From contig NZ_JACHMS010000001.1 in the NCBI RefSeq assembly GCF_014205055.1, positions 6,448,001 through 6,512,000 on the forward strand: a stretch of 64,000 nt of DNA, given 5' to 3'. Of this stretch, positions 26,783 to 35,385 are shown one piece after another. The position numbers and the translations under genes are program-made. The notes under the pieces are model-generated. The model did not search any database and was not told the origin of the DNA. It saw nothing but the letters and a program-made list of their open reading frames with translations. The stretch comes from Streptomyces luteogriseus. GTDB lineage: Bacteria > Actinomycetota > Actinomycetes > Streptomycetales > Streptomycetaceae. Positions within the stretch are counted from its first letter, which is position 1. Each line of letters opens with the position of its first letter.

Positions 26783-28066
26783 ATGCCCAGCCAGTTCTTC
26801 ATCCCCGACCCCGAGGGTCAATCGCCCAACCCCGAAGGCTACTTCGGGGCATTCGGCGGCAAGTTCATCCCCGAGGCCCTCGTCGCAGCCGTCGACGAGG
26901 TGGCCGTCGAGTACGACAAGGCCAAGCACGACCCCGAGTTCGCCAAGGAACTCGACGACCTCCTGGTCAATTACACCGGCCGCCCCTCGGCGCTCACCGA
27001 GGTCCCCCGCTTCGCCGCGGAAGCGGGTGGCGCCCGCGTCTTCCTCAAGCGCGAGGACCTCAACCACACCGGCTCCCACAAGATCAACAACGTCCTGGGC
27101 CAGGCTCTGCTCACCAAGCGCATGGGCAAGACCCGGGTCATCGCCGAGACGGGCGCCGGCCAGCACGGCGTGGCCACGGCCACCGCCTGCGCGCTGTTCG
27201 GCCTCGACTGCACCATCTACATGGGCGAGATCGACACCCAGCGCCAGGCCCTCAACGTGGCCCGGATGCGCATGCTCGGCGCCGAGGTCATCGCCGTGAA
27301 GTCCGGCAGCCGCACGCTGAAGGACGCCATCAACGAGGCCTTCCGCGACTGGGTCGCCAACGTCGACCGCACCCACTACCTCTTCGGCACCGTCGCCGGA
27401 CCGCACCCCTTCCCGGCGATGGTCCGCGACTTCCACCGGGTCATCGGCGTCGAGACCCGCCGCCAGCTCCTGGAGCGCGCCGGACGCCTGCCCGACGCGG
27501 CCGTCGCCTGCGTCGGCGGCGGCTCCAACGCCATCGGCCTCTTCCACGCCTTCATCCCCGACACGGACGTCCGCCTCATCGGCTGCGAGCCCGCCGGACA
27601 CGGGGTCGAGACCGGCGAGCACGCGGCGACCCTCACCGCCGGAGAGCCCGGCATCCTGCACGGCTCCCGCTCCTACGTCCTCCAGGACGACGAGGGCCAG
27701 ATCACCGAGCCGTACTCGATCTCGGCCGGTCTGGACTACCCGGGCATCGGCCCCGAGCACGCGTACCTGAAGGACTCCGGCCGCGGCGAGTACCGCGCGG
27801 TCACCGACGACGCGGCGATGCAGGCCCTGCGCCTGCTCTCGCGCACCGAGGGCATCATCCCGGCCATCGAGAGCGCCCACGCCCTGGCCGGCGCCCTGGA
27901 GGTCGGCCGGGAGCTCGGCAAGGACGGGCTGATCGTGGTCAATCTGTCCGGCCGCGGCGACAAGGACATGGACACCGCCGCGCGCTACTTCGGCCTGTAC
28001 GACACGGACGCCGAGGTCGCCGAGGACGCCTCCGGCACCGCCGAGATCGAGGGGGACGCCAAGTGA
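26783..28066 (+). CDS. trpB: Tryptophan synthase beta chain
   Basis: 427 aa, TrpB1 type. The PLP Lys is K100 in NHTGSHKINN; the ETGAGQHG and CVGGGSNAIG loops are present. Condenses indole with serine. ATG 26783 follows the dispersed element by about 50 bp. The stop overlaps the trpA GTG by 4 nt, which favours stoichiometric synthesis. Confidence 0.98.
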   Translation: MPSQFFIPDPEGQSPNPEGYFGAFGGKFIPEALVAAVDEVAVEYDKAKHDPEFAKELDDLLVNYTGRPSALTEVPRFAAEAGGARVFLKREDLNHTGSHKINNVLGQALLTKRMGKTRVIAETGAGQHGVATATACALFGLDCTIYMGEIDTQRQALNVARMRMLGAEVIAVKSGSRTLKDAINEAFRDWVANVDRTHYLFGTVAGPHPFPAMVRDFHRVIGVETRRQLLERAGRLPDAAVACVGGGSNAIGLFHAFIPDTDVRLIGCEPAGHGVETGEHAATLTAGEPGILHGSRSYVLQDDEGQITEPYSISAGLDYPGIGPEHAYLKDSGRGEYRAVTDDAAMQALRLLSRTEGIIPAIESAHALAGALEVGRELGKDGLIVVNLSGRGDKDMDTAARYFGLYDTDAEVAEDASGTAEIEGDAK

Positions 28067-28881
28067 GCGGGAACATCAGGCTGTTGAGCGACACCCTCGC
28101 AGCGGCCAAGTCCGAAGGGCGCTCCGCCCTCATCGCCTACCTCCCGGCCGGGTTCCCGACCGTGGACGGCGGCATCGAGGCGATCAAGGCCGTCATCGAC
28201 GGCGGCGCCGACGTCGTCGAGGTGGGCCTGCCGCACAGCGACCCCGTCCTCGACGGTCCGGTCATCCAGACCGCCGACGACATCGCCCTGCGCGGCGGCG
28301 TCAAGATCGCCGACGTGATGCGCACGGTCCGCGAGGCCCACGCCGCCACCGGCAAGCCCATCCTCGTCATGACGTACTGGAACCCCATCGACCGCTACGG
28401 CGTCGAACGGTTCACCGCCGAGCTCGCCGAGGCGGGCGGCGCCGGGTGCATCCTGCCCGACCTGCCCGTGCAGGAGTCGGCCCTGTGGCGGGAGCACGCC
28501 GAGAAGCACGGTCTCGCCACCGTCTTCGTCGTCGCCCCCAGCAGCAAGGACGAGCGGCTCGCGCAGATCACCGCGGCGGGCAGCGGCTTCGTCTACGCCG
28601 CCTCCCTCATGGGCGTCACCGGCACCCGCGCCAGCGTCAGCAATCAGGCCCAGGACCTGGTGGAACGCACCCGGGCCACGGGGACGGACCTGCCGGTCTG
28701 CGTCGGGCTCGGCGTCTCCAACCCCGCCCAGGCCGCCGAGGTCGCGGGCTTCGCCGACGGCGTGATCGTCGGCTCGGCCTTCGTCAAGGCCATGCTGGAC
28801 GCCCCGGACGACGCGGCCGGTGTCGAGGCCGTGCGCGCGCTCGCCGGCGACCTCGCCAAGGGCGTGCGCGGGCGGGCGTAA
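28063..28881 (+). CDS. trpA: Tryptophan synthase alpha chain
   Basis: 272 aa beta/alpha barrel. Catalytic acids are E53 and D64 in VEVGLPHSDPVLDGP. Releases indole from indole-3-glycerol phosphate and passes it to TrpB. GTG 28063 overlaps the trpB stop. A hairpin follows. Confidence 0.97.
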   Translation: MSGNIRLLSDTLAAAKSEGRSALIAYLPAGFPTVDGGIEAIKAVIDGGADVVEVGLPHSDPVLDGPVIQTADDIALRGGVKIADVMRTVREAHAATGKPILVMTYWNPIDRYGVERFTAELAEAGGAGCILPDLPVQESALWREHAEKHGLATVFVVAPSSKDERLAQITAAGSGFVYAASLMGVTGTRASVSNQAQDLVERTRATGTDLPVCVGLGVSNPAQAAEVAGFADGVIVGSAFVKAMLDAPDDAAGVEAVRALAGDLAKGVRGRA

Positions 28882-28926
28882 GAACGCCGGAAGTCATACA
28901 GGTCCCTCGTACGGGTGGACCTGGGG

Positions 28927-28953
28927 CCGGGGAGGCGCGCTGCGCCTCCCCGG
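28927..28953 (+). terminator. Terminator after trpA
   Basis: Perfect 12-bp stem (28927-28938 with 28942-28953) and a 3-nt loop, followed by TTCGTTT, the most T-rich stretch nearby. Confidence 0.85.
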
Positions 28954-28967
28954 TTCGTTTCCGGGGT

Positions 28968-29744
28968 GTGAGCGAGAAGAACCGTGAGGGAAAGCGCACC
29001 GCCCGGGAGAAGCTGGCGGTCGAGCGCGAGAAGCAGAAGTCCGCGGACAAGCGCCGGCGCGCGCTGATCGTGGGCGGGGCCGTCGTCGCCGTCCTGGGAC
29101 TCGCGGCGGTGATCGGTGTCGTCGCGGCCAACGCCGGCAAGGACGACGACAGTGAGGCCTCGGGCCCGGTCGTGGCGCCCTCGGGAGCCCAGGGCAAGGA
29201 CAGCCTGGCCATCCCGGTCGGCAAGGACAGCGCCAAGTCCACGCTCACGGTGTGGGAGGACTTCCGCTGCCCCGCGTGCAAGTCCTTCGAGACGGCGTAC
29301 CGGCCGGTGATCCACGAGCTGACGAACGCGGGCCGGCTGAAGGTGGAGTACCACCTGGTCACCCTCATCGACGGCAACATGCGCGGCACGGGCTCCCGCA
29401 ACGCGGCCAACGCCGCGGCCTGCGCCCAGGACGCCGGGAAGTTCCCCGCGTACCACGACGTGCTCTTCGACAACCAGCCCTCGGAGGTCGACGACGCCTT
29501 CGCGGACAACGCCAAGCTGATCGAGCTGGCCGGCAAGGTCGACGGCCTGGACACCCCCGCCTTCCGCACCTGTGTCGAGAAGGGCACGCACAACGGCTGG
29601 GTCGCCAAGTCCCACCAGGCCTTCAACAAGGGCGGCTTCTCGGGCACGCCGACCGTGCTGTTCGACGGCAAGAACATCTACCAGGACCGCACGATGACCC
29701 CGGCCAAGCTGAAGCAGATGGTGCAGGAGGCGAACAAGGAGTAA
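28968..29744 (+). CDS. DsbA-like membrane-anchored thiol protein
   Basis: 258 aa. Basic coiled-coil-like N-terminus (1-31), one membrane segment (about 32-54), then a DsbA-type domain with CPAC at 101-104 and a cis-Pro loop GTPTVLFDG. Same architecture as the protein at 77-895, with a different active-site dipeptide (PA against PV). GTG 28968. Directly upstream of lgt, so both products act at the outer face of the membrane. Confidence 0.9.
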   Translation: MSEKNREGKRTAREKLAVEREKQKSADKRRRALIVGGAVVAVLGLAAVIGVVAANAGKDDDSEASGPVVAPSGAQGKDSLAIPVGKDSAKSTLTVWEDFRCPACKSFETAYRPVIHELTNAGRLKVEYHLVTLIDGNMRGTGSRNAANAAACAQDAGKFPAYHDVLFDNQPSEVDDAFADNAKLIELAGKVDGLDTPAFRTCVEKGTHNGWVAKSHQAFNKGGFSGTPTVLFDGKNIYQDRTMTPAKLKQMVQEANKE

Positions 29745-29827
29745 GGGTCTTCTCACGCCCCCGTTATGGACCCGTAGCCGGGCTGCCCGTCGCGGGCCCG
29801 GTGCGGCACGGTAGCGTCGACCCTGCC

Positions 29828-30787
29828 ATGGAACTTGCCTTCATTCCCAGCCCGTCGCGCGGGGTGCTGTACCTCGGCCCCATTCCGCTGCGCGGCTACG
29901 CGTTCTGCATCATCATCGGCGTCTTCGTCGCGGTCTGGCTCGGCAACAAGCGCTGGATCGCCCGGGGCGGGCGGGCCGGCACGGTGGCCGACATCGCTGT
30001 CTGGGCCGTGCCCTTCGGCCTGGTCGGCGGCCGGCTCTACCACGTGATCACGGACTACGAGCTGTACTTCAGCGAGGGCCGTGACTGGGTGGACGCCTTC
30101 AAGATCTGGGAGGGCGGCCTCGGTATCTGGGGCGCGATCGCACTCGGCGCGGTGGGCGCGTGGATCGGCTGCCGCCGCCGGGGCATCCCGCTGCCCGCGT
30201 ACGCCGACGCCATCGCCCCCGGCATCGCCTTCGCGCAGGCGATCGGCCGCTGGGGCAACTGGTTCAACCAGGAGCTGTACGGCAAGCCCACCGATCTGCC
30301 CTGGGCTCTGGAGATCACCTCCTCGTCGGACGGACGGGTGCCGGGCACGTACCACCCGACGTTCCTCTACGAGTCGCTGTGGTGCATCGGTGTGGCGTTC
30401 CTCGTCATCTGGGCGGACCGCCGCTTCCGCCTCGGACACGGCCGGGCGTTCGCGCTGTACGTCGCCGCGTACTGCACGGGCCGGGCGTGGATCGAGTACA
30501 TGCGGGTCGACGACGCCCACCACATCCTGGGCCTCCGGCTGAACGTCTGGACCGCGATCCTGGTGTTCCTGCTCGCGGTGACCTACCTGGTGCTGTCGTC
30601 CAGGAAGCGGCCCGGGCGGGAGGACGTCGTGGAGCCGGGCGCCGTGGCCTCCGGTGACGACGCCGACGGCGGCGAGCAGTCCGAGGGCACCGCCGAGGAC
30701 GACGAGAGCACGGACAATTCCGAGACCGGGGCGGACGCCGCCGGGAAGACCACCACGAACGAGGCCGGGTCGGGGAAGAAGACCTGA
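29828..30787 (+). CDS. lgt: Phosphatidylglycerol-prolipoprotein diacylglyceryl transferase
   Basis: 319 aa with seven membrane segments. The Lgt signature is GRWGNWFNQELYG, with WEGGLGIWG and a conserved C-terminal YCTGRAWIEYMR before it and after it. Transfers diacylglycerol to the lipobox Cys of prolipoproteins. The last 60 or so residues form an acidic, Gly/Ser/Thr-rich tail that is longer than in most Lgt proteins. ATG 29828. Confidence 0.97.
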   Translation: MELAFIPSPSRGVLYLGPIPLRGYAFCIIIGVFVAVWLGNKRWIARGGRAGTVADIAVWAVPFGLVGGRLYHVITDYELYFSEGRDWVDAFKIWEGGLGIWGAIALGAVGAWIGCRRRGIPLPAYADAIAPGIAFAQAIGRWGNWFNQELYGKPTDLPWALEITSSSDGRVPGTYHPTFLYESLWCIGVAFLVIWADRRFRLGHGRAFALYVAAYCTGRAWIEYMRVDDAHHILGLRLNVWTAILVFLLAVTYLVLSSRKRPGREDVVEPGAVASGDDADGGEQSEGTAEDDESTDNSETGADAAGKTTTNEAGSGKKT

Positions 30788-30802
30788 CGGCCTGCCGTAT
30801 GT

Positions 30803-30850
30803 GACATGCCGAGAGCGCCCGGGAGTCATCCCGGGCGCTCTCGGCATGTC
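30803..30850. terminator. Perfect 22-bp bidirectional terminator
   Basis: Perfect 22-bp stem (30803-30824 with 30829-30850) and a GTCA loop between lgt and the convergent CitE-like gene. The right arm contains two bases of the CitE-like stop codon (30849-30851). Confidence 0.92.
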
Positions 30851-31664
30851 AGCGGCGGCGCGCCAGGGACAGGGTCCGCTGGGCCGCCGTCACCACCGCC
30901 GCGTCGACGAAGCGGCCGTCGGGCAGAGCCTGGGCGCCCTGATCCGTGGCGGCCGCCTTGAGCACCGTCTCCGCCCGCTCGATCTCCGCCTCGGTGGGCA
31001 GATAGGCGCGTTCGATCACCGAAAGCTGACGGGGGTGGATCGCGGCACGGCCGAGGAATCCCAGGGCGCGGCCGTGGGCGCAGGAGGCCGCCAGTCCGTC
31101 CAGGTCGCGGGTGTCCGGGTGGACGGACTGGGGCGGAGGCGGCAGACCGGCGGCCCGGGCCGCCACGACCACCCGGGAGCGGGGCCAGTCGAGGCCGGTG
31201 TCGTCGCGCACGCCGAGGTCGGCCCGCAGATCGGCCTCGCCGAGCGCGATACCGCGCAGGTTCGGATGGGCACCGGCGATGGCGTACGCCTGCTCCACGG
31301 CGAGAGCCGTCTCCAGCAGGGCGTACAGGTCGGCCCGAGCGGCTCGGCGTGCCGCGTGGGCGACCTCGGCGGGTGAGGTGATCTTGGCGAGGCGGAGACC
31401 GGAAAGCCCGGGAGCCGGGGCCAGGGCCGCGATGTCCCGCTCGCCCCAGGGACTGTCCGGGGCGTTGACGCGGACATGGACCGGGACGTCCGGCGGGTGT
31501 GCGAGCAGGTCGGCGGTGGCGGCCCGGGCGTAGTCCTTGCGGTCGGAGGCGACCGCGTCCTCCAGGTCGATGACGACGACGTCGGCGCCGGAGGCCAGGG
31601 CCTTCGCGACCACCTGAGGACGGTCGCCCGGGGCGTAGAGCCAGGTGAGCGGGTACGCCGTCAC
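30849..31664 (-). CDS. HpcH/HpaI aldolase / CitE-like CoA-ester lyase
   Basis: 271 aa. ADVVVIDLEDAV carries the metal-binding acidic residue and ALGEADLRADLG and AAIHPRQL are CitE-family stretches. Likely cleaves a beta-hydroxyacyl-CoA such as malyl-CoA or citramalyl-CoA; the exact substrate is not determinable. GTG start overlaps the CoA-transferase stop by 4 nt. Last gene of a six-gene operon. Confidence 0.88.
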   Translation of the reverse strand: MTAYPLTWLYAPGDRPQVVAKALASGADVVVIDLEDAVASDRKDYARAATADLLAHPPDVPVHVRVNAPDSPWGERDIAALAPAPGLSGLRLAKITSPAEVAHAARRAARADLYALLETALAVEQAYAIAGAHPNLRGIALGEADLRADLGVRDDTGLDWPRSRVVVAARAAGLPPPPQSVHPDTRDLDGLAASCAHGRALGFLGRAAIHPRQLSVIERAYLPTEAEIERAETVLKAAATDQGAQALPDGRFVDAAVVTAAQRTLSLARRR

Positions 31665-32860
31665 AGGGCGCCCTCCGCCCGCAGCGCCGTGACGTCGTCC
31701 GGGGACAGGCCCAGCTCGGTCAGGATTTCCTCGGTGTCGGCGCCGTGCGGGCGCCCGGCCCAGCGGATCGCGCCGGGCGTGGCGGAGAGCCGGAAGAGGA
31801 CGTTCTGCATGCGCAGCGGGCCGAGTTCGGGGTCGTCGACGGTGGTGATGGTGCCCAGGGCCTGGTACTGCGGGTCCGCCATCACGTCCCGGACGTCCTG
31901 GACCGGCGCCACCGCCGCCTCGGCCTTCTCGAAGGCGGCCATGACGTCCGTGCGGGTGCGCACGGCGATCCAGCCGCCGACGGCCTCGTCCAGGACGTCC
32001 GCGTGCCGGGCGCGGTCGGCGCCCGAGGCGAACCAGGGCTCGTCGATCAGTTCCGGGCGGCCGACCAGGTGCATCACGCGTTCCGCGACCGACTGGGCCG
32101 AGGTGGAGACGGCGACCCAGGTGCCGTCCGCGGTGCGGTAGACGCCGCGCGGGGCGTTGTTGGGGGAGCGGTTGCCGGTGCGGGGCTGGACGTGGCCGAG
32201 CTGGTCGTACCAGAGGGGCTGGGGGCCGAGGGCGGCCAGGATCGGCTCGATCAGGGCCATGTCGACGACCTGGCCCTCACCGGTGCGCTCGCGGGCGGCG
32301 AGCGCCGTCATCACCGCGTACGCCGTCGTCAGGCCCGCGATGGAGTCCGCCAGGCCGAACGGCGGGAGGGTCGGGGGCGAGCCCGGTTCGCCGGTGATCG
32401 CGGCGAAGCCGCTCATCGCCTCGGCGAGGGTGCCGAAGCCGGGCCGATGCGCGTAGGGGCCGAACTGGCCGAAGCCGGTGACGCGGGCCAGGACCAGGCG
32501 GGGGTTGACGGCCGACAGCTCCGGCCAGCCCAGGTCCCACTTCTCCAGGGTGCCGGGGCGGAAGTTCTCGATGATCACGTCGGTGGTGGCGGCCAGCCGC
32601 AGGAGGGTGGCGCGGCCGCCGGGCTTCGACAGGTCCAGGGTCATGGTCCGCTTGTTGCGGCCGAGCATTTTCCACCACAGGCCCACGCCGTCCTTCGACG
32701 GGCCGTGGCCGCGGGAGGGGTCCGGCTTCCCCGGGTGCTCGATCTTGACGACCTCGGCGCCGAAGTCGCCGAGCAGGGTGGCGGCCATCGGGCCGGCGAA
32801 GAGGGTGGCGAGGTCGAGGACGCGGAGGCCGGTGAGGGCCGCGGTCGTGGGTGCTGTCAT
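31661..32860 (-). CDS. CaiB/BaiF family CoA-transferase
   Basis: 399 aa, full length for the family. Opens with GLRVLDLATLFAGPMAATLLGDFGAEVVKIE, and the catalytic Asp is expected in GQVVDMALIEP. Transfers CoA between carboxylic acids (formyl-CoA transferase class). The operon partner CitE-like lyase suggests that it activates the acid that the lyase then cleaves. Overlaps the upstream ADP-ribosylglycohydrolase gene by 4 nt. Confidence 0.92.
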   Translation of the reverse strand: MTAPTTAALTGLRVLDLATLFAGPMAATLLGDFGAEVVKIEHPGKPDPSRGHGPSKDGVGLWWKMLGRNKRTMTLDLSKPGGRATLLRLAATTDVIIENFRPGTLEKWDLGWPELSAVNPRLVLARVTGFGQFGPYAHRPGFGTLAEAMSGFAAITGEPGSPPTLPPFGLADSIAGLTTAYAVMTALAARERTGEGQVVDMALIEPILAALGPQPLWYDQLGHVQPRTGNRSPNNAPRGVYRTADGTWVAVSTSAQSVAERVMHLVGRPELIDEPWFASGADRARHADVLDEAVGGWIAVRTRTDVMAAFEKAEAAVAPVQDVRDVMADPQYQALGTITTVDDPELGPLRMQNVLFRLSATPGAIRWAGRPHGADTEEILTELGLSPDDVTALRAEGAL

Positions 32861-34221
32861 GGGCGGTGGGTCTCCCGGTGCGTGAGGTGGGCGAGGGTGT
32901 CGAAGCCGATGCCGTCGAAGTCGCCGACTGACGTGGCCAGCCGGTTCTTCAGGGGTGCCGTCCAGCGGTCGGGGAGCGCCGTGGGGTGCCCGGCCAGCAG
33001 CCCGGCGACGGAGCCGGCCGTCGCGCCGTTGGAATCGGTGTCCCAGCCGCCGCTGACGGCACGGCAGACGGAGCCGTCGAAGTCACCGTTCGCATGGGTG
33101 AGGGCGGCGGCGATCAGGGCGGTGTTGGGGACGGCGTGCACCCAGTGGTGGGTATCGGCGTGGGTGGCGTGGAGGGCGTCGACGACCGACTCGAAGTCCG
33201 CCTGTTCGTGCGCGAGTTGAACGGCCTGACGGACGGCTCGGGCCAGGCGGGAGCGTGGGGGGACGACGGTGAGACCGGTGCGCAGGCAGGTGTGGACGTC
33301 GTGGTCGCCGGTCGCCGCCGTGGCGAGGGTGGCCGCCGTGAACATCGCCGCGTAGACGCCGTTGGCGGTGTGCGTGAGAGTCGCGTCCCGGTGGGCCTGT
33401 TCGGCTGCCGCGGCCGGGTCGCCCGGATTGGTCCAGCCGTGGACGTCGGCGCGGATCAGGGCGCCGATCCACTCGCGGAACGGGTTGCGAAAGCGGGCGG
33501 TGTGCGGGGGTTCCAGGCCGGAGAGGAGGTTGCGGTAGGCGATGCGTTCGGCGGTGAAGGTGCGGCCGGCGGGGAGTTCGTCGAGCCAGGTGCGGGCCAC
33601 GTCCGTGGTGGTGAACGCCCGGCCGTGGCGTTGCAGGAGGACGAGGTTGATCAGGGGGTAGTTGAGGTCGTCGTCCTCGGGCATGCCGTCGATGTTCTCG
33701 GCGAGGGAGGTGGGCGCCGAGCGGCGGTTCCAGGGGTGCCGTTCGAGGAGCTCCCGCGGGACGCCCCGGGCGGTGAAGTAGGTGGTGAGGGGCCAGTTGC
33801 CGGTGGACCGGGCGAGTCGGCGGATCGCGTCGAGCGGGAGCTTCTCGACCGGTTTGCCGAGGAGGCAGCCGGTGGCGCGGCCGAGCCAGGCGGCTTCCAG
33901 GGCCTGCGGGGTGGTGGTGGCCGTGGTGCCCACCGGCTCCGGCCAGTCGGGGCAGGCGGACCGGATCCTCCCCAGGTCCGTCGGTTCGTCGTCCGCCAAC
34001 GCGCTCGGGAGATCGGCCAGTTCGTCCAGGAGGTCCTCCGCCAGCCGGCGGAGGTAGCGGGACGCCGGGGTGGGGGAGGCGCCCGCGGTGGCCGGGGCCT
34101 CGGGGCCGCCCGCCGCTCGCCAGCGGGCCGCGACGGCCTTGGGCTCGCGGCCGTCCTGGGCCGCCTGCCGGAGTTCGTGGCCGAGCAGGTCCTCCGGCTG
34201 GACCCAGGTCAGGCGGAGCAT
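32857..34221 (-). CDS. ADP-ribosylglycohydrolase family protein (copy 1)
   Basis: 454 aa, the largest of four paralogues, with an N-terminal extension of about 110 residues before the catalytic fold (WLGRATGCLLGKPVEK). Metal-site stretches PEDDDLNYPL (182-185 EDDD) and GGWDTDSNG (393-397) are kept. Family members remove ADP-ribose from proteins or small molecules, but the substrate here is unknown. ATG 34221 gives MLRLTWVQPEDL and overlaps the end of copy 2 by 13 nt. Confidence 0.87.
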   Translation of the reverse strand: MLRLTWVQPEDLLGHELRQAAQDGREPKAVAARWRAAGGPEAPATAGASPTPASRYLRRLAEDLLDELADLPSALADDEPTDLGRIRSACPDWPEPVGTTATTTPQALEAAWLGRATGCLLGKPVEKLPLDAIRRLARSTGNWPLTTYFTARGVPRELLERHPWNRRSAPTSLAENIDGMPEDDDLNYPLINLVLLQRHGRAFTTTDVARTWLDELPAGRTFTAERIAYRNLLSGLEPPHTARFRNPFREWIGALIRADVHGWTNPGDPAAAAEQAHRDATLTHTANGVYAAMFTAATLATAATGDHDVHTCLRTGLTVVPPRSRLARAVRQAVQLAHEQADFESVVDALHATHADTHHWVHAVPNTALIAAALTHANGDFDGSVCRAVSGGWDTDSNGATAGSVAGLLAGHPTALPDRWTAPLKNRLATSVGDFDGIGFDTLAHLTHRETHRP

Positions 34222-35378
34222 TCCTGGCCTCCGAGGGAGGCGAAGGCCCGCTCGTGGGCGCGGCGGCGGGTCACGTCCCGCTCGAAGATCTCGCGGGTCA
34301 CGGCCGTCAGGGTGGCCGCCGGTTCCCAGAGGTCCAGGCGGCTGGCTTCCGCGACCGTCTTGGCCCAGTCCTCCGGGACCGGTGAGCCCAGCGCCCCGGC
34401 CACGGCGCCGGCCATCGTGGCGATGGAGTCGCAGTCGCGGCCGTAGTTCACCGCGCCGAGGACCGCGTGGCGGTAGTCGCCCCGCGCCACGAGCACCATG
34501 CCCAGCGCGACGGGCAGTTCCTCGATCGCGTGCAGACGGGACGGGCGGCGGGCGCCGAGCGAGGGGGCCCGGTAGTCGGGGCCCACCGTGTCGTACGGGG
34601 TCACCGCCTCGCGCAGCGGGCGCAGAGCGGACTCGAAGTCCGTGTGGCGCACCGCCTCCTCGCAGACCCGCTCGATCGCGGCCCGGGTGCCGTCCTTCGC
34701 GAGGGCCAGACACGTCGAGACGACCGAGTCCGGGGTCGCGCCCGGGGTGCATGCCGCCGCCACCGCCGCGGCCAGGACACCCGCCGCCTCACGGCCGTAC
34801 GACGACTGGTGGGCGCCGGCTACGTCGAGGGCCTCGGCGTACGCCGCCCGCGGGTCGGCCGCGTTGACCAGGCCGACCGGGGCCATGTACATCGCCGCGC
34901 CGCAGTTGACGATGTTGCCGGTGCCGGCCTCGCGCGGGTCGGCGTGGCCGTAGTGGATCCTCGTCACCAGCCACTTCTCCGCCAGGAAGATCCGCTGGAG
35001 GGGGAGGGCCTCGCTCTCCAGCTCCGGGATCCAGCGCCGCTCGGTCATCAGGTCCGGGACCAGGTGGTCGGCGATGGCGTAGGCGTCGAGGTGGTCGCGG
35101 ACCCGGGCGTAGACGCGCACCAGGGCGTGGGTCATCAAGGTGTCGTCGGTGACGTGGCCGTCGCCCTTGTGGTACGGGGCGAGAGGGCGGGCCGTGCGCC
35201 AGTCGTCGCCGTGCCAGGGGCCGACGATGCCGTGGACGCGGCCGCCGTGGCGTTCGAGGATCTGCTCGGGCGCGTAGCCCTCGACGGGACCGCCGAGCGC
35301 GTCGCCGACGGCCGCCCCGACCAGGGCTCCGGTGATCCGCTCGTCCAGTGGGGCGTTTTGGCGGGTTTTGGGCTGCAT
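34209..35378 (-). CDS. ADP-ribosylglycohydrolase family protein (copy 2)
   Basis: 389 aa. Canonical DraG-type motifs are GAAVGDALGGPVEG, VTDDT at 76-80 and GRDCDS at about 313-318, so the two-metal site looks intact. ATG 35378 (MQPKTRQNAPL). Lies between copy 3 (7 bp upstream) and copy 1 (overlapping). Confidence 0.9.
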   Translation of the reverse strand: MQPKTRQNAPLDERITGALVGAAVGDALGGPVEGYAPEQILERHGGRVHGIVGPWHGDDWRTARPLAPYHKGDGHVTDDTLMTHALVRVYARVRDHLDAYAIADHLVPDLMTERRWIPELESEALPLQRIFLAEKWLVTRIHYGHADPREAGTGNIVNCGAAMYMAPVGLVNAADPRAAYAEALDVAGAHQSSYGREAAGVLAAAVAAACTPGATPDSVVSTCLALAKDGTRAAIERVCEEAVRHTDFESALRPLREAVTPYDTVGPDYRAPSLGARRPSRLHAIEELPVALGMVLVARGDYRHAVLGAVNYGRDCDSIATMAGAVAGALGSPVPEDWAKTVAEASRLDLWEPAATLTAVTREIFERDVTRRRAHERAFASLGGQECSA

Positions 35379-35385
35379 GGCCGCA

